Of a DNA stretch of 64,000 bases, positions 45,101-58,765 are shown one piece after another (the first letter of the stretch is position 1; the number at the start of each line of letters is the position of its first letter). The notes below the pieces were generated by a model. It was not told the origin of the DNA. It worked only from the letters and a program-made list of their open reading frames with translations, and did not search any database. A program made the position numbers and the translations under genes. Origin of the DNA: Cordilura impudica (Eukaryota; Arthropoda; Insecta; Diptera; Scathophagidae); contig OY821522.1 of the NCBI GenBank assembly GCA_963682025.1, forward strand, positions 31,235,158-31,299,157, given 5' to 3'.

Positions 45101-48100
45101 TAATTTTTAATTTTTAATTTTTGATTTTTAATTTTTAATTTTTAATTTTTAATTTTTAATTTTTAATTTTTAATTTTTAATTTTTTATTTTTAATTTTTT
45201 AATTTTAAATTTTTAAATTTTTAATTTTTAATATTTAATTTTTAATTTTTAATGTTTAATTTTTAGTTTTTAATTTTTAATTTTTAATTATTAATTTTTA
45301 ATTTTTAATAATTTTTAATATTTAATTTTTAGTTCTTTATTTTTAATTTTTATTTTTTATTTTTAATTTACAATTTTTAATTTTTAATTTTTAATTTGTA
45401 ATTTGTAATTTGTAATTTGTAATTTGTAATTTGTAATTTGTAATTTGTAATTTGTAATTTGTAATTTGTAATTTGTAATTTGTAATTTTTAATTTTTAAT
45501 TTTTAATTTTTAATTTTTAATTTTTAATTATTAATTTTAAATTTTTAATTTTTAATTTTTAATTTTTAATTCTTAATTTTTAATTTTTAATTTTTAATTT
45601 TTAAGTTTTAATTTTTAATTTTTAATTTTTAATTTTTAATGTTTAATTTTAAATTTTTAATTTTTAATTTTAAATTTTTAATTTTTAATATATTTTTAAT
45701 ATTTAATTTTTAATTTTTAATTTTTAGTTGATAATTATTAATTTTTAATTTTTAGTTTTTAATTTTTAACTTTTAATTTATAATTTAATTTATAATTTTT
45801 AATATTTATTTTTAATATATAATTTTTAATTCTTTATTTTTAATTTTTAATATTTAATTTTTAATTTTTAATTTTTAATTTATAATTTTTAATTTTTAAT
45901 TTTTAGTTTTTAATTTTTAATACTTAATTTTTAATTTTTTATTTTTAATTTTTAATTTTTAATTTTTAATTTTTAATTTTTAATTTTTAATTTTTAATTT
46001 TTAATTTTTAATTTTTAATTTTTAATTTTTAATTTTTAATTTTTAATTTTTAATTTTAATTTTTATTTTTTAATTTTTAATTTTTAATTTTTAATTTTTA
46101 ATTTTTAATTTTTAATTTTTAATTTTTAATTTTTAATTTTTAATTTTTAATTTTTAATTTTTAATTTTTAATTTTTAATTTTTAATTTTTAATTTTTAAT
46201 TTTTAATTTTTAATTTTTAATTTTTTATTTTTAATTTTTAATTTTTATTTTTTAATTTTTAATTTTTAATTTTTAATTTTTAATTTTTAATTTTTAATTT
46301 TTAATTTTTAATTTTTAATTTTTAATTTTTAATTTTTTATTTTTAATTTTTTAATTTTAAATTTTTAATTTTTAATATATTTTTAATATTTAATTTTTAA
46401 TTTTTAATTTTTAACGTTTAATTTTTAATTTTTAGTTTTTAATTTTTAATTATTAATTTTTAATTTTTAATAATTTTTAATATTTAATTTTTAGTTCTTT
46501 ATTTTTAATTTTTAATTTTTATTTTTTATTTTTAATTTACAATTTTTAATTTTTAATTTGTAATTTGTAATTTGTAATTTGTAATTTGTAATTTGTAATT
46601 TGTAATTTGTAATTTGTAATTTGTAATTTGTAATTTTTAATTTTTAATTTTTAATTTTTAATTTTTAATTTTTAATTTTTAATTTAAATTATTAAATTAT
46701 TAATTTTAAATTTTTAATTTTTAATTTTTAATTTTTAATTTTTAATTTTTATTTTTAATTTTTAAATTTTAATTTTTAATTTTTAATATTTTATTTTTAA
46801 TTTTTAATTTCTAATTTGTAATTTCTAATTTTTAATTTTTGATTTCTAATTTTTAATTTTTAATTTTTAATTTTTAATTTTTAATTTTTAATTTTTAATT
46901 TTTAATTTTTAATTTTTAATTTTTAATTTTTAATTTTTAATTTTTAATTTTTAATTTTTAATTTTTAATTTTTAATTTTTAATTTTTAATTTTTAATTTT
47001 TAATTTTTAATTTTTAATTTATAATTTTTAATTTTTAATTTTTAGTTTTTAATTTTTAATACTTAATTTTTAATTTTTTATTTTTAATTTTTAATTTTTA
47101 ATTTTTAATTTTTAATTTTTAATTTTTAATTTTTAATTTTTAATTTTTAATTTTTAATTTTTAATTTTTAATTTTTAATTTTTAATTTTTAATTTTTAAT
47201 TTTTAATTTTTAATTTTTAATTTTTAATTTTTAATTTTTAATTTTTAATTTTTAATTTTTAATTTTTAATTTTTAATTTTTAATTTTTAATTTTTAATTT
47301 TTAATTTCTAATTTTGATTTTGAGTTTTTAATTGTTATTTTGTAATTTTTAATTTGTAATTTTTAATTTGTAATTTTTAATTTGTAATTTGTAATTTGTA
47401 ATTTTTAATTTTTAATTTTTAATTTTTAATTTTTAATTTTTAATTTTTAATTTTTAATTTTTAATTTTTAATTTTTAATTTTTAATTTTTAATTTTTAAT
47501 TTTTAATTTTTAATTTTTAATTTTTAATTTTTAATTTTTAATTTTTAATTTTTAATTTTTAATTTTTAATTTTTAATTTTTAATTTTTAATTTTTAATTT
47601 TTAATTTTTAATTTTTAATTTTTAATTTTTAATTTTTAATTTTTAATTTTTAATTTTTAATTTTTAATTTTTAATTTTTAATTTTTAATTTTTAATTTTT
47701 AATTTTTAATTTTTAATTTTTAATTTTTAATTTTTAATTTTTAATTTTTAATTTTTAATTTTTAATTTTTAATTTTTAATTTTTAATTTTTAATTTTTAA
47801 TTTTTAATTTTTAATTTTTAATTTTTAATTTTTAATTTTTAATTTTTAATTTTTAATTTTTAATTTTTAATTTTTAATTTTTAATTTTTAATTTTTAATT
47901 TTTAATTTTTAATTTTTATTTTTTAATTTTTAATTTTTAATTTTTAATTTTTAATTTTTAATTTTTAATTTTTATTTTTAATTTTTAATTTTTAATTTTT
48001 AATTTTTAATTTTTAATTTTTAATTTTTAATTTTTAATTTTTAATTTTTAATTTTTAATTTTTTATTTTTAATTTTTAATTTTTATTTTTTAATTTTTAA

Positions 48101-51100
48101 TTTTTAATTTTTAATTTTTAATTTTTAATTTTTAATTTTTAATTTTTAATTTTTAATTTTTAATTTTTTATTTTTAATTTTTTAATTTTAAATTTTTAAT
48201 TTTTAATATATTTTTAATATTTAATTTTTAATTTTTAATTTTTAATGTTTAATTTTTAATTTTTAGTTTTTAATTTTTAATTATTAATTTTTAATTTTTA
48301 ATAATTTTTAATATTTAATTTTTAGTTCTTTATTTTTAATTTTTAATTTTTATTTTTTATTTTTAATTTACAATTTTTAATTTTTAATTTTTAATTTGTA
48401 ATTTGTAATTTGTAATTTGTAATTTGTAATTTGTAATTTGTAATTTGTAATTTTTAATTTTTAATTTTTAATTTTTAATTTTTAATTTTTAATTTAAATT
48501 ATTAAATTATTAATTTTAAATTTTTAATTTTTAATTTTTAATTTTTAATTTTTAATTTTTAATTTTTAATTTTTATTTTTAATTTTTAAATTTTAATTTT
48601 TAATTTTTAATATTTTATTTTTAATTTTTAATTTCTAATTTGTAATTTCTAATTTTTAATTTTTGATTTCTAATTTTTAATTTTTAATTTTTAATTTTTA
48701 ATTTTTAATTTTTAATTTTTAATTTTTAATTTTTAATTTTTAATTTTTAATTTTTAATTTTTAATTTTTAATTTTTAATTTTTAATTTTTAATTTTTAAT
48801 TTTTAATTTTTAATTTTTAATTTTTAATTTTTAATTTTTAATTTTTAATTTTTAATTTTTAATTTTTAATTTTTAATTTTTAATTTTTAATTTTTAATTT
48901 TTAATTTTTAATTTTTAATTTTTAATTTTTAATTTTTAATTTTTAATTTTTAATTTTTAATTTTTAATTTTTAATTTCTAATTTTTAATTTTTAATTTTT
49001 AATTTTTAATTTTTAATTTTTAATTTTTAATTTTTAATTTTTAATTTTTAATTTTTAATTTTTAATTTTTAAGTTTTAATTTTTAATTTCTAATTTTGAT
49101 TTTGAGTTTTTAATTGTTATTTTGTAATTTTTAATTTGTAATTTTTAATTTGTAATTTTTAATTTGTAATTTGTAATTTGTAATTTGTAATTTTTAATTT
49201 TTAATTTTTAATTTTTAATTTTTAATTTTTAATTTTTAATTTTTAATTTTTAATTTTTAATTTTTAATTTTTAATTTTTAATTTTTAATTTTTAATTTTT
49301 AATTTTTAATTTTTAATTTTTAATTTTTAATTTTTAATTTTTAATTTTTAATTTTTAATTTTTAATTTTTAATTTTTAATTTTTAATTTTTAATTTTTAA
49401 TTTTTAATTTTTAATTTTTAATTTTTAATTTTTAATTTTTAATTTTTAATTTTTAATTTTTAATTTTTAATTTTTAATTTTTAATTTTTAATTTTTAATT
49501 TTTAATTTTTAATTTTTAATTTTTAATTTTTAATTTTTAATTTTTAATTTTTAATTTTTAATTTTTAATTTTTAATTTTTAATTTTTAATTTTTAATTTT
49601 TAATTTTTAATTTTTAATTTTTAATTTTTAATTTTTTATTTTTATTTTTTAATTTTAATTTGTAATTTGTAATTTTAAAGTTTTAATTTTTAATTTTTAA
49701 TTTTTAATTTCTAATTTTTAATTTTTAATTTCTAATTTTGAATTTTTAATTTTGAATTTTGATTTTGAGTTTTTAATTGTTAATTTTTAATTTGTAATTT
49801 TTAATTATTAATTTTTAATTTTAAATATTTATTTTTAATATTTAGTTTTTAATTCTTTATTTTTAATTTTTAATTTTTAATTTTTAATTTTTAATTTTTA
49901 ATTTTTAATTTTTAATTTTTAATTTTTAATTTTTAATTTTTAATTTTTAATTTTTAATTTTTAATTTTTAATTTTTAATTTTTAATTTTTAATTTTTAAT
50001 TTTTAATTTTTAATTTTTAATTTTTAATTTTTAATTTTTAATTTTTAATTTTTAATTTTAATTTTTAATTTTTAATTTTTAATTTTTAATTTTTAAATTT
50101 TAATTTTTAATTTTTAATATTTTATTTTTAATTTTTAATTTCTAATTTGTAATTTCTAATTTCTAATTTTTAATTTTTAATTTCTAATTTTTAATTTTTA
50201 ATTTTTAATTTTTAATTTTTAATTTTTAATTTTTAATTTTTAATTTTTAATTTTTAATTTTTAATTTTTAATTTTTAATTTTTAATTTTTAATTTTTAAT
50301 TTTTAATTTTTAATTTTTAATTTTTAATTTTTAATTTCTAATTTTTAATTTTTAATTTTTAATTTTTAATTTTTAATTTTTAATTTTTAATTTTTAATTT
50401 TTAATTTTTAATTTTTAATTTTTAATTTTTAATTTTTAATTTTTAATTTCTAATTTTGATTTTGAGTTTTTAATTGTTAATTTGTAATTTTTAATTTGTA
50501 ATTTTTAATTGGTAATTTTTAATTTGTAATTTGTAATTTGTAATTTTTAATTTTTAATTTTTAATTTTTAATTTTTAATTTTTAATTTTTAATTTTTAAT
50601 TTTTAATTTTTAATTTTTAATTTTTAATTTTTAATTTATAATTTTTAATTTTTAATTTTTAATTTTTAATTTTTAATTTTTAATTTTTAATTTTTAATTT
50701 TTAATTTTTAATTTTTAATTTTTAATTTTTAATTTTTAATTTTTAATTTTTAATTTTTAATTTTTAATTTTTAATTTTTAATTTTTAATTTTTAATTTTT
50801 AATTTTTAATTTTTAATTTTTAATTTTTAATTTTTAATTTTTGATTTTTAATTTTTAATTTTTAATTTTTAATTTTTAATTTTTAATTTTTTATTTTTAA
50901 TTTTTAATTTTAAATTTTTAATTTTTAATATATTTTTAATATTTAATTTTTAATTTTTAATTTTTAATGTTTAATTTTTAATTTTTAGTTTTTAATTTTT
51001 AATTTTTAATTTTTAATTTTTAATTATTAATTTTTAATTTTTAATAATTTTTAATATTTAATTTTTAGTTCTTTATTTTTAATTTTTAATTTTTATTTTT

Positions 51101-54100
51101 TATTTTTAATTTACAATTTTTAATTTTTTATTTGTAATTTGTAATTTGTAATTTGTAATTTGTAATTTGTAATTTGTAATTTGTAATTAGTAATTTGTAA
51201 TTTGTAATTTTTAATTTTTAATTTTTAATTTTTAATTTTTAATTTTTAATTTTTAATTTTTAATTTTTAATTTTATTTTAAATTTTTAATTTTTAATTTT
51301 TAATTTTTAATTTTTAATTTTTAATTTTTAATTTTTAATTTTTAATTTTTAATTTTTAATTTTTAATTTTAATTTTTAATTTTTAATTTTTAATTTTTAA
51401 TTTTTAATTTTTAATTTTTAATTTTTAATTTTTAATTTTTAATTTTTAATTTTTAATTTTTAATGTTTAATTTTAAATTTTTAATTTTTAATTTTTAATT
51501 TCTAATTTTTAATTTTTAATTTTTAATTTTTAATTTTTAATTTTTAATTTTTAATTTTTAATTTTTAATTTTTAATTTTTAATTTTTAATTTTAATTTTT
51601 AATTTTTAATTTTTAATTTTAATTTTTAATTTTTAATTTTTAATTTTTAATTTTTAATTTTTAATTTTTAATTTTTAATTTTTAATTTTTAATTTTTAAT
51701 TTTTAATTTTTGATTTCTAATTTCTAATTTTTAATTTTTAATTTTTAATTTTTAATTTTTAATTTTTAATTTTTAATTTTTAATTTTTAATTTTTAATTT
51801 TTAATTTTTAATTTTTAATTTTTAATTTTTAATTTTTAATTTTTAATTTTTAATTTTTAATTTTTAATTTTTAATTTTTAATTTCTAATTTTGATTTTGA
51901 GTTTTTAATTGTTAATTTGTAATTTTTAATTTGTAATTTTTAATTTGTAATTTTTAATTTGTAATTTGTAATTTTTAATTTTTAATTTTTAATTTTTAAT
52001 TTTTAATGTTTAATTTTAAATTTTTAATTTTTAATTTTTAATTTCTAATTTTTAATTTTTAATTTTTAATTTTTAATTTTTAATTTTTAATTTTTAATTT
52101 TTAATTTTTAATTTTTAATTTTTAATTTTTAAATTTTTAATTTTTAATTTTTAATTTTTAATTTTTAATTTTTAATTTTTAATTTTTAATTTTTAATTTT
52201 TAATTTTTAATTTTAATTTTTAATTTTTAATTTTTAATTTTTAATTTTTAATTTTTAATTTTTAATTTTTAATTTTTAATTTTTAATTTTTAATTTTTAA
52301 TTTTTAATTTCTAATTTTTAATTTTTAATTTTTAATTTTTAATTTTTAATTTTTAATTTTTAATTTTTAATTTTTAATTTTTAATTTTTAATTTTTAATT
52401 TCTAATTTTTAATTTTTAATTTTTAATTTTTAATTTTTAATTTTTAATTTTTAATTTTTAATTTTTAATTTTTAATTTTTAATTTTTAATTTTTAATTTT
52501 TAATTTTTAATTTTTAATTTTTAATTTTTTAATTTTTAATTTTTAATTTTTAATTTTTTCATTTTTATTTTTTAATTTTTAATTTTTAATTTTTTAATTT
52601 TAAATATATTTTTAATATTTAATTTTTAATTTTTAATGTTTAATTTTTAGTTTTTAATTTTTAATTTTTAATTTTTAATATTTATTTTTAATATTAAATT
52701 TTTAATTCTTTATTTTTAATTTTAATTTTTACTTTTTAATTTTTAATTTTTAATTTTTAATTTTTAATTTTTAATTTTTAATTTTTAATTTTTAATTTTT
52801 AATTTTTAATTTTTAATTTTTAATTTTTAATTTTTAATTTTTAATTTTTAATTTTTAATTTTTTAATTTTTAATTTTTAATTTTTTATTTTTTATTTTTA
52901 TTTTTTAATTTTAATTTGTAATTTGTAATTTTAAAGTTTTAATTTTTAATTTTTAATTTTTAATTTCTAATTTTTAATTTTTAATTTTGAATTTCTAATT
53001 TTGATTTTTTAATTTTGAATTTTGATTTTGAGTTTTTAATTGTTAATTTTTAATTTGTAATTTTTAATTATTAATTTTTAATTTTAAATATTTATTTTTA
53101 ATATTTAATTTTTAATTCTTTATTTTTAAATTTTAATTTTTAATTTTTATTTTTAATTTTTAATTTTTAATTTTTAATTTTTAATTTTTAATTTTTAATT
53201 TTTAATTTTTAATTTTTAATTTTTAATTTTTAATTTTTAATTTTTAATTTTTAATTTTTTAATTTTTAAATTTTAATTTTTAATTTTTAATATTTTATTT
53301 TTAATTTTTAATTTCTAATTTGTAATTTCTAATTTTTAATTTTTAATTTCTAATTTTTAATTTTTAATTTTTAATTTTTAATTTTTAATTTTTAATTTTT
53401 AATTTTTAATTTTTAATTTTTAATTTTTAATTTCTAATTTTTAATTTTTAATTTTTAATTTTTAATTTTTAATTTTTAATTTTTAATTTTTAATTTTTAA
53501 TTTTTAATTTTTAATTTTTAATTTTTAATTTTTAATTTTTAATTTTTAATTTTTAATTTTTAATTTTTAATTTTTAATTTCTAATTTTGATTTTGAGTTT
53601 TTAATTGTTAATTTGTAATTTTTAATTTGTAATTTTTAATTTGTAATTTTTAATTTGTAATTTGTAATTATTAATTTTTAATTTTTAATTTTTAATTTTT
53701 AATTTTTAATTTTTAATTTTTAATTTTTAATTTTTAATTTTTAATTTTTAATTTTTAATTTTTAATTTTTAATTTTTAATTTTTGATTTTTAATTTTTAA
53801 TTTTTAATTTTTAATTTTTAATTTTTAATTTTTAATTTTTTATTTTTAATTTTTTAATTTTAAATTTTTAATTTTTAATATATTTTTAATATTTAATTTT
53901 TAATTTTTAATTTTTAATGTTTAATTTTTAATTTTTAGTTTTTAATTTTTAATTTTTAATTATTAATTTTTAATTTTTAATAATTTTTAATATTTAATTT
54001 TTAGTTCTTTATTTTTAATTTTTAATTTTTATTTTTTATTTTTAATTTACAATTTTCTATTTTTAATTTTTAATTTGTAATTTGTAATTTGTAATTTGTA

Positions 54101-57100
54101 ATTTGTAATTTGTAATTTTTAATTTTTAATTTTTAATTTTTAATTTTTAATTTTTAATTTTTAATTTTTAATTATTAATTTTAAATTTTTAATTTTTAAT
54201 TTTTAATTTTTAATTTTTCATTTTTATTTTTTAATTTTTAATTTTTAATTTTTAATTTTAAATATATTTTTAATATTTAATTTTTAATTTTTAATGTTTA
54301 ATTTTTAGTTTTTAATTTTTAATTTTTAATTTTTAATATTTATTTTTAATATTAAATTTTTAATTCTTTATTTTTAATTTTTAATTTTTAATTTTTACTT
54401 TTTAATTTTTAATTTTTAATTTTTAATTTTTAATTTTTAATTTTTAATTTTTAATTTTTAATTTTTAATTTTTAATTTTTAATTTTTAATTTTTAATTTT
54501 TAATTTTTAATTTTTAATTTTTAATTTTTTGTTTTTTATTTTTTAATTTTAATTTGTAATTTGTAATTTTAAAGTTTTAATTTTTAATTTTTAATTTTTA
54601 ATTTCTAATTTTTAATTTTTAATTTTTAATTTTTAATTTCTAATTTTGAATTTTTAATTTTGAATTTTGATTTTGAGTTTTTAATTGTTAATTTTTAATT
54701 TGTAATTTTTAATTATTAATTTTTAATTTTAAATATTTATTTTTAATATTTAATTTTTAATTCTTTATTTTTAATTTTTAATTTTAAATTTTTAATTTTT
54801 AATTTTTAATTTTTAATTTTTAATTTTTAATTTTTAATTTTTAATTTTTAATTTTTAATTTTTAATTTTTAATTTTTAATTTTTAATTTTTAATTTTTAA
54901 TTTTTAATTTTTAATTTTTAAATTTTAATTTTTAATTTTTAATATTTTATTTTTAATTTTTAATTTCTAATTTGTAATTTCTAATTTTTAATTTTTAATT
55001 TTTAATTTCTAATTTTTAATTTTTAATTTTTAATTTTTAATTTTTAATTTTTAATTTTTAATTTTTAATTTTTAATTTTTAATTTTTAATTTTTAATTTT
55101 TAATTTTTAATTTTTAATTTTTAATTTTTAATTTTTAATTTTTAATTTTTAATTTTTAATTTTTAATTTTTAATTTTTAATTTTTAATTTTTAATTTTTA
55201 ATTTTTAATTTTTAATTTTTAATTTTTAATTTTTAATTTCTAATTTTTAATTTTTAATTTTTAATTTTTAATTTTTAATTTTTAATTTTTAATTTTTAAT
55301 TTTTAATTTTTAATTTTTAATTTTTAATTTTTAATTTTTAATTTTTAATTTTTAATTTTTAATTTTTAATTTTTAATTTTTAATTTTTAATTTTTAATTT
55401 TTAATTTTTAATTTTTAATTTTTAATTTTTAATTTTTAATTTTTAATTTCTAATTTTGATTTTGAGTTTTTAATTGTTAATTTGTAATTTTTAATTTGTA
55501 ATTTTTAATTTGTAATTTGTAATTTTTAATTTTTAATTTTTAATTTTTAATTTTTAATTTTTAATTTTTAATTTTTAATTTTTAATTTTTAATTTTTAAT
55601 TTTTAATTTTTAATTTTTAATTTTTAATTTTTAATTTTTAATTTTTAATTTTTAATTTTTTATTTTTAATTTTTAATTTTTAATTTTTAATTTTTAATTT
55701 TTAATTTTTAATTTTTAATTTTTAATTTTTTATTTTTAATTTTTTAATTTTAAATTTTTAATTTTTAATATATTTTTAATATTTAATTTTTAATTTTTAA
55801 TGTTTAATTTTTAATTTTTAGTTTTTAATTTTTAATTTTTAATTATTAATTTTTAATTTTTAATTATTTTTAATATTTAATTTTTAGTTCTTTATTTTTA
55901 ATTTTTAATTTTTATTTTTTATTTTTAATTTACAATTTTTAATTTTTAATTTTTAATTTGTAATTTGTAATTTGTAATTTGTAATTTGTAATTTGTAATT
56001 TGTAATTTGTAATTTGTAATTTGTAATTTGTAATTTGTAATTTGTAATTTGTAATTTGTAATTTTTAATTTTTAATTTTTAATTTTTAATTTTTAATTTT
56101 TAATTTTTAATTATTTATTTTAAATTTTTAATTTTTAATTTTTAATTTTTAATTTTTAATTTTTAATTTTTAATTTTTAATTTTTAATTTTTAATTTTTA
56201 ATTTTTAATTTTTAATGTTTAATTTTAAATTTTTAATTTTTAATTTTAAATTTTTAATTTTTAATATATTTTTAATATTTAATTTTTAATTTTTAATTTT
56301 TAGTTGATAATTATTAATTTTTAATTTTTAGTTTTTAATTTTTAACTTTTAATTTATAATTTAATTTATAATTTTTAATATTTATTTTTAATATATAATT
56401 TTTAATTCATTATTTTTAATTTTTAATATTTAATTTTTAATTTTTAATTTTTAATTTATAATTTTTAATTTTTAATTTTTAGTTTTTAATTTTTAATACT
56501 TAATTTTTAATTTTTATTTTTTTATTTTTAATTTTTAATTTTTAATTTTTAATTTTTAATTTTTATTTTTTAATTTTTAATTTTTAATTTTTAATTTTTA
56601 ATTTTTAATTTTTAATTTTTAATTTTTAATTTTTAATTTTTAATTTTTAATTTTTAATTTTTTAGTTTTTAATTTTTAATTTTTAATTTTTAATTTTTAA
56701 TTTTTAATTTTTAATTTTTAATTTTTAATTTTTAATTTTTAATTTTTTATTTTTAATTTTTAATTTTTATTTTTTAATTTTTAATTTTTAATTTTTAATT
56801 TTTAATTTATAATTTTTAATTTTTAATTTTTAATTTTTAATTTTTAATTTTTAATTTTTAATTTTTAATTTTTAATTTTTAATTTTTAATTTTTAATTTT
56901 TAATTTTTAACTTTTAATTTTTAATTTTTAATTTTTAATTTTTAATTTTTAATTTTTAATTTTTAATTTTTAATTTTTAATTTTTTATTTTTAATTTTTA
57001 ATTTTTAATTTTTAATTTTTAATTTTTAATTTTTAATTTTTTATTTTTTATTTTTAATTTTTAATTTTTAATTGTTAATTTTTAATTTTTAATTTTTAAT

Positions 57101-57266
57101 TTTTAATTTTTAATTTTTAGTTTTTAATTTTTATACCCTATACCACTATGTGGTTTGGGTATAATGACTTTGTGCTGCTGTTTGTAACACCCAAAAATAT
57201 TTGACCTAGACCCATCTTTAATTATACCGATCGAATCAGAATCACTTTCTGAGTTGATTTAACAAT

Positions 57267-57313
57267 GTCCGTCCGTCCGTCCGTCCGTCCGTCCGTCCGT
57301 CCGTCCGTCCGTC
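57267..57313. repeat. GTCC microsatellite within the DINE-like element
   Basis: About eleven tandem GTCC units ending in GTCTGTGTG. The sister element has about five (58126-58146), so the tract is length-variable. Confidence 0.9.
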
Positions 57314-57900
57314 TGTGTGTCCATGTAAAGCTTGTAATCAAACTGCAGGTCGCAAATATGAATATATTTTGATGAAATTTGGTATATAAGCTTTTATCGG
57401 CCATGGGATGAACGCTGTTGAAATTGGTGAGAATCGGTCCATGTTCAGACCTAGCCCCCATACAAATTACCCATATGAAATCGACATAAATTGCCATAAG
57501 ATCCAAATTGTCATATAGATCTTACGCAAATTGGGTTTGTATGCGTTCATTACATCCACTAATGAGTAGTCCAAAAATGATCCCTTTGACCCCATATAGA
57601 TCTGCTTCCCGATCTTCAGTTAAATCTATTAAAAAACAAAAATATTGCACTGATTCTTCTCAAATTTTGTTTGTACATATTTTTGCAAAATACAAGAGAC
57701 TTTACCAAACATGATCAGGATCGGTCCATTTTTGGACCTAGCCCCTTTATAGATATAGCATCCGATATGAACTTTTTTATATCTGCAGCCAAAAAAATTA
57801 ATAAAAATCCCACTCAAATTTGGTTTTTGCTTATTTTCTATGTCCAGTTAGTTGGGACTAAGAGATAGGGTTTCTAAACGCATGGTATAGGGTATCGTAT

Positions 57901-57918
57901 AGTCGGTCTAGACCGACT
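57901..57918. other. 3'-terminal palindrome of DINE-like copy 1
   Basis: AGTCGGTCTAGACCGACT is perfectly self-complementary and lies 16 bases from the 3' end. In Helitron/Helentron elements a 3' hairpin is part of the termination signal for rolling-circle transposition. Confidence 0.7.
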
Positions 57919-57934
57919 ATAATTTTCTTACTTG

Positions 57935-57991
57935 TTAATTTTTAATTTTTATTTTTAATTTTTAATTTTTAATTTTTAATTTTTAATTTTA
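57935..57991. repeat. AATTTTT satellite remnant between two DINE-like elements
   Basis: About eight heptamers in the same orientation as the right arm, showing that both mobile elements landed in the satellite. Confidence 0.85.
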
Positions 57992-58765
57992 ATACCCTAT
58001 ACCACCATGTGGTTTGGGTATAATGACTTTGTGCTGCTGTTTGTAACAACCAAAAATATTTGACCCAGACCCATCTTTAATTATACCGATCGAATCAGAA
58101 TCACTTTTTAAGTTGATTTAACAATGTCCGTCCGTCCGTCCGTCTGTGTGTCCATGTAAACCTTGTAATCAAACTGCAGGTCGCAAATATGAATATATTT
58201 TGATGAAATTTGGTACATAAGCTTTTATCGGCCATGGGATGAACGCTATTGAAATTGGTGAGAATCGGTCCATATTCAGACCTAACCCCCATACAAATTA
58301 CCCCTATGAAATCGACATAAATTGTCATAAGATCCAAATTGTCATATAGATCTTACTCAAATTGGGTTTATGTGCGTTCATTACATCCATTAATGAGTAG
58401 TCCAAAAATTATACCTGTGGCCCCATATAGAGCTGCTTCCCGATTTTCACTTAAATCTATTAAAAAACAAAAATATTGCACTGATTCTTCTCAAATTTTG
58501 TTTGTATATATTTTTGCAAAATACAAGAGACTTTACCAAACATGATCAGGATCGGTCCATTTTTGGACCTAGTCCCCATATAGATATAGCATCCGATATG
58601 AACTTTTTCATATCTGCAGCCAAAAAAATTAATAAAAATCCCACTCAAATTTGGTTTTTGCTTATTTTCTATGTCCAGTTAGTTGGGCCTAAGAGATAGG
58701 GTTTCTAAACGCATGGTATAGGGTATCGTAAAGTCGGTCTAGACCGACTATAATTTTCTTACTTG
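57992..58765. mobile_element. DINE/mini-me-like (Helentron-associated) element, copy 2
   Basis: Same orientation and structure as 57133-57934: 5' hairpin, 12-bp subterminal inverted pair (57992-58003 and 58715-58726), GTCC tract (58126-58146), palindrome AGTCGGTCTAGACCGACT (58732-58749) and end ACTTG (58765). Most of the length difference is the shorter GTCC tract. Substitutions are scattered through the body, so this is a separate insertion or an aged tandem duplicate. Its right flank is not AATTTTT satellite but the CATTTTY array. Confidence 0.7.

Larger units (their letters stand above)
28784..57132. repeat. AATTTTT heptamer satellite with higher-order structure, right arm
   Basis: About 28 kb of the same 7-bp unit as the left arm but on the opposite strand (T-rich plus strand). 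Blocks of pure heptamers alternate with a recurring set of variant landmarks: TATATTTTTAATATTTAA (about 25 times, e.g. 34979, 37159, 38875, 48204, 53878, 55768), GATTTTGAGTTTTTAATTG (about 16 times, e.g. 33464, 41478, 47307, 55453), TTAGTTCTTTATTTTT, and runs of TTTGTAA. The landmarks keep the same order, so the array is a higher-order repeat of roughly 0.8-2.4 kb and not a simple tract. Confidence 0.93.
57133..57934. mobile_element. DINE/mini-me-like (Helentron-associated) element, copy 1
   Basis: It starts ATACCCTATACCAC with a terminal hairpin (ATACCC 57133-57138 with GGGTAT 57157-57162, inner CCAC/GTGG). A perfect 12-bp inverted partner, GGTATAGGGTAT, lies at 57884-57895. The 3' end has the 18-bp palindrome AGTCGGTCTAGACCGACT (57901-57918), then ATAATTTTCTTACTTG. 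A GTCC microsatellite sits at 57267-57313. Subterminal inverted repeats, a 3' hairpin and a GTCY repeat are the marks of Helentron-derived DINE and mini-me elements. Satellite heptamers lie on both sides. It encodes no protein. Confidence 0.7.

Noticed and set aside
33995..56062. CRISPR-like array of regular repeats
   Set aside because: The units are contiguous heptamers without unique spacers, in a eukaryotic satellite.
20461..57132. Telomeric repeat tract
   Set aside because: Units AAAAATT and AAAATT lack the G-rich strand of canonical telomeres, and flies use other telomere systems. The block is interior with sequence on both sides.
57222..58699. Open frames inside the two DINE-like elements
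   Set aside because: They occur in parallel on both strands, encode no known domain and follow the repeat's conservation, not a coding pattern.
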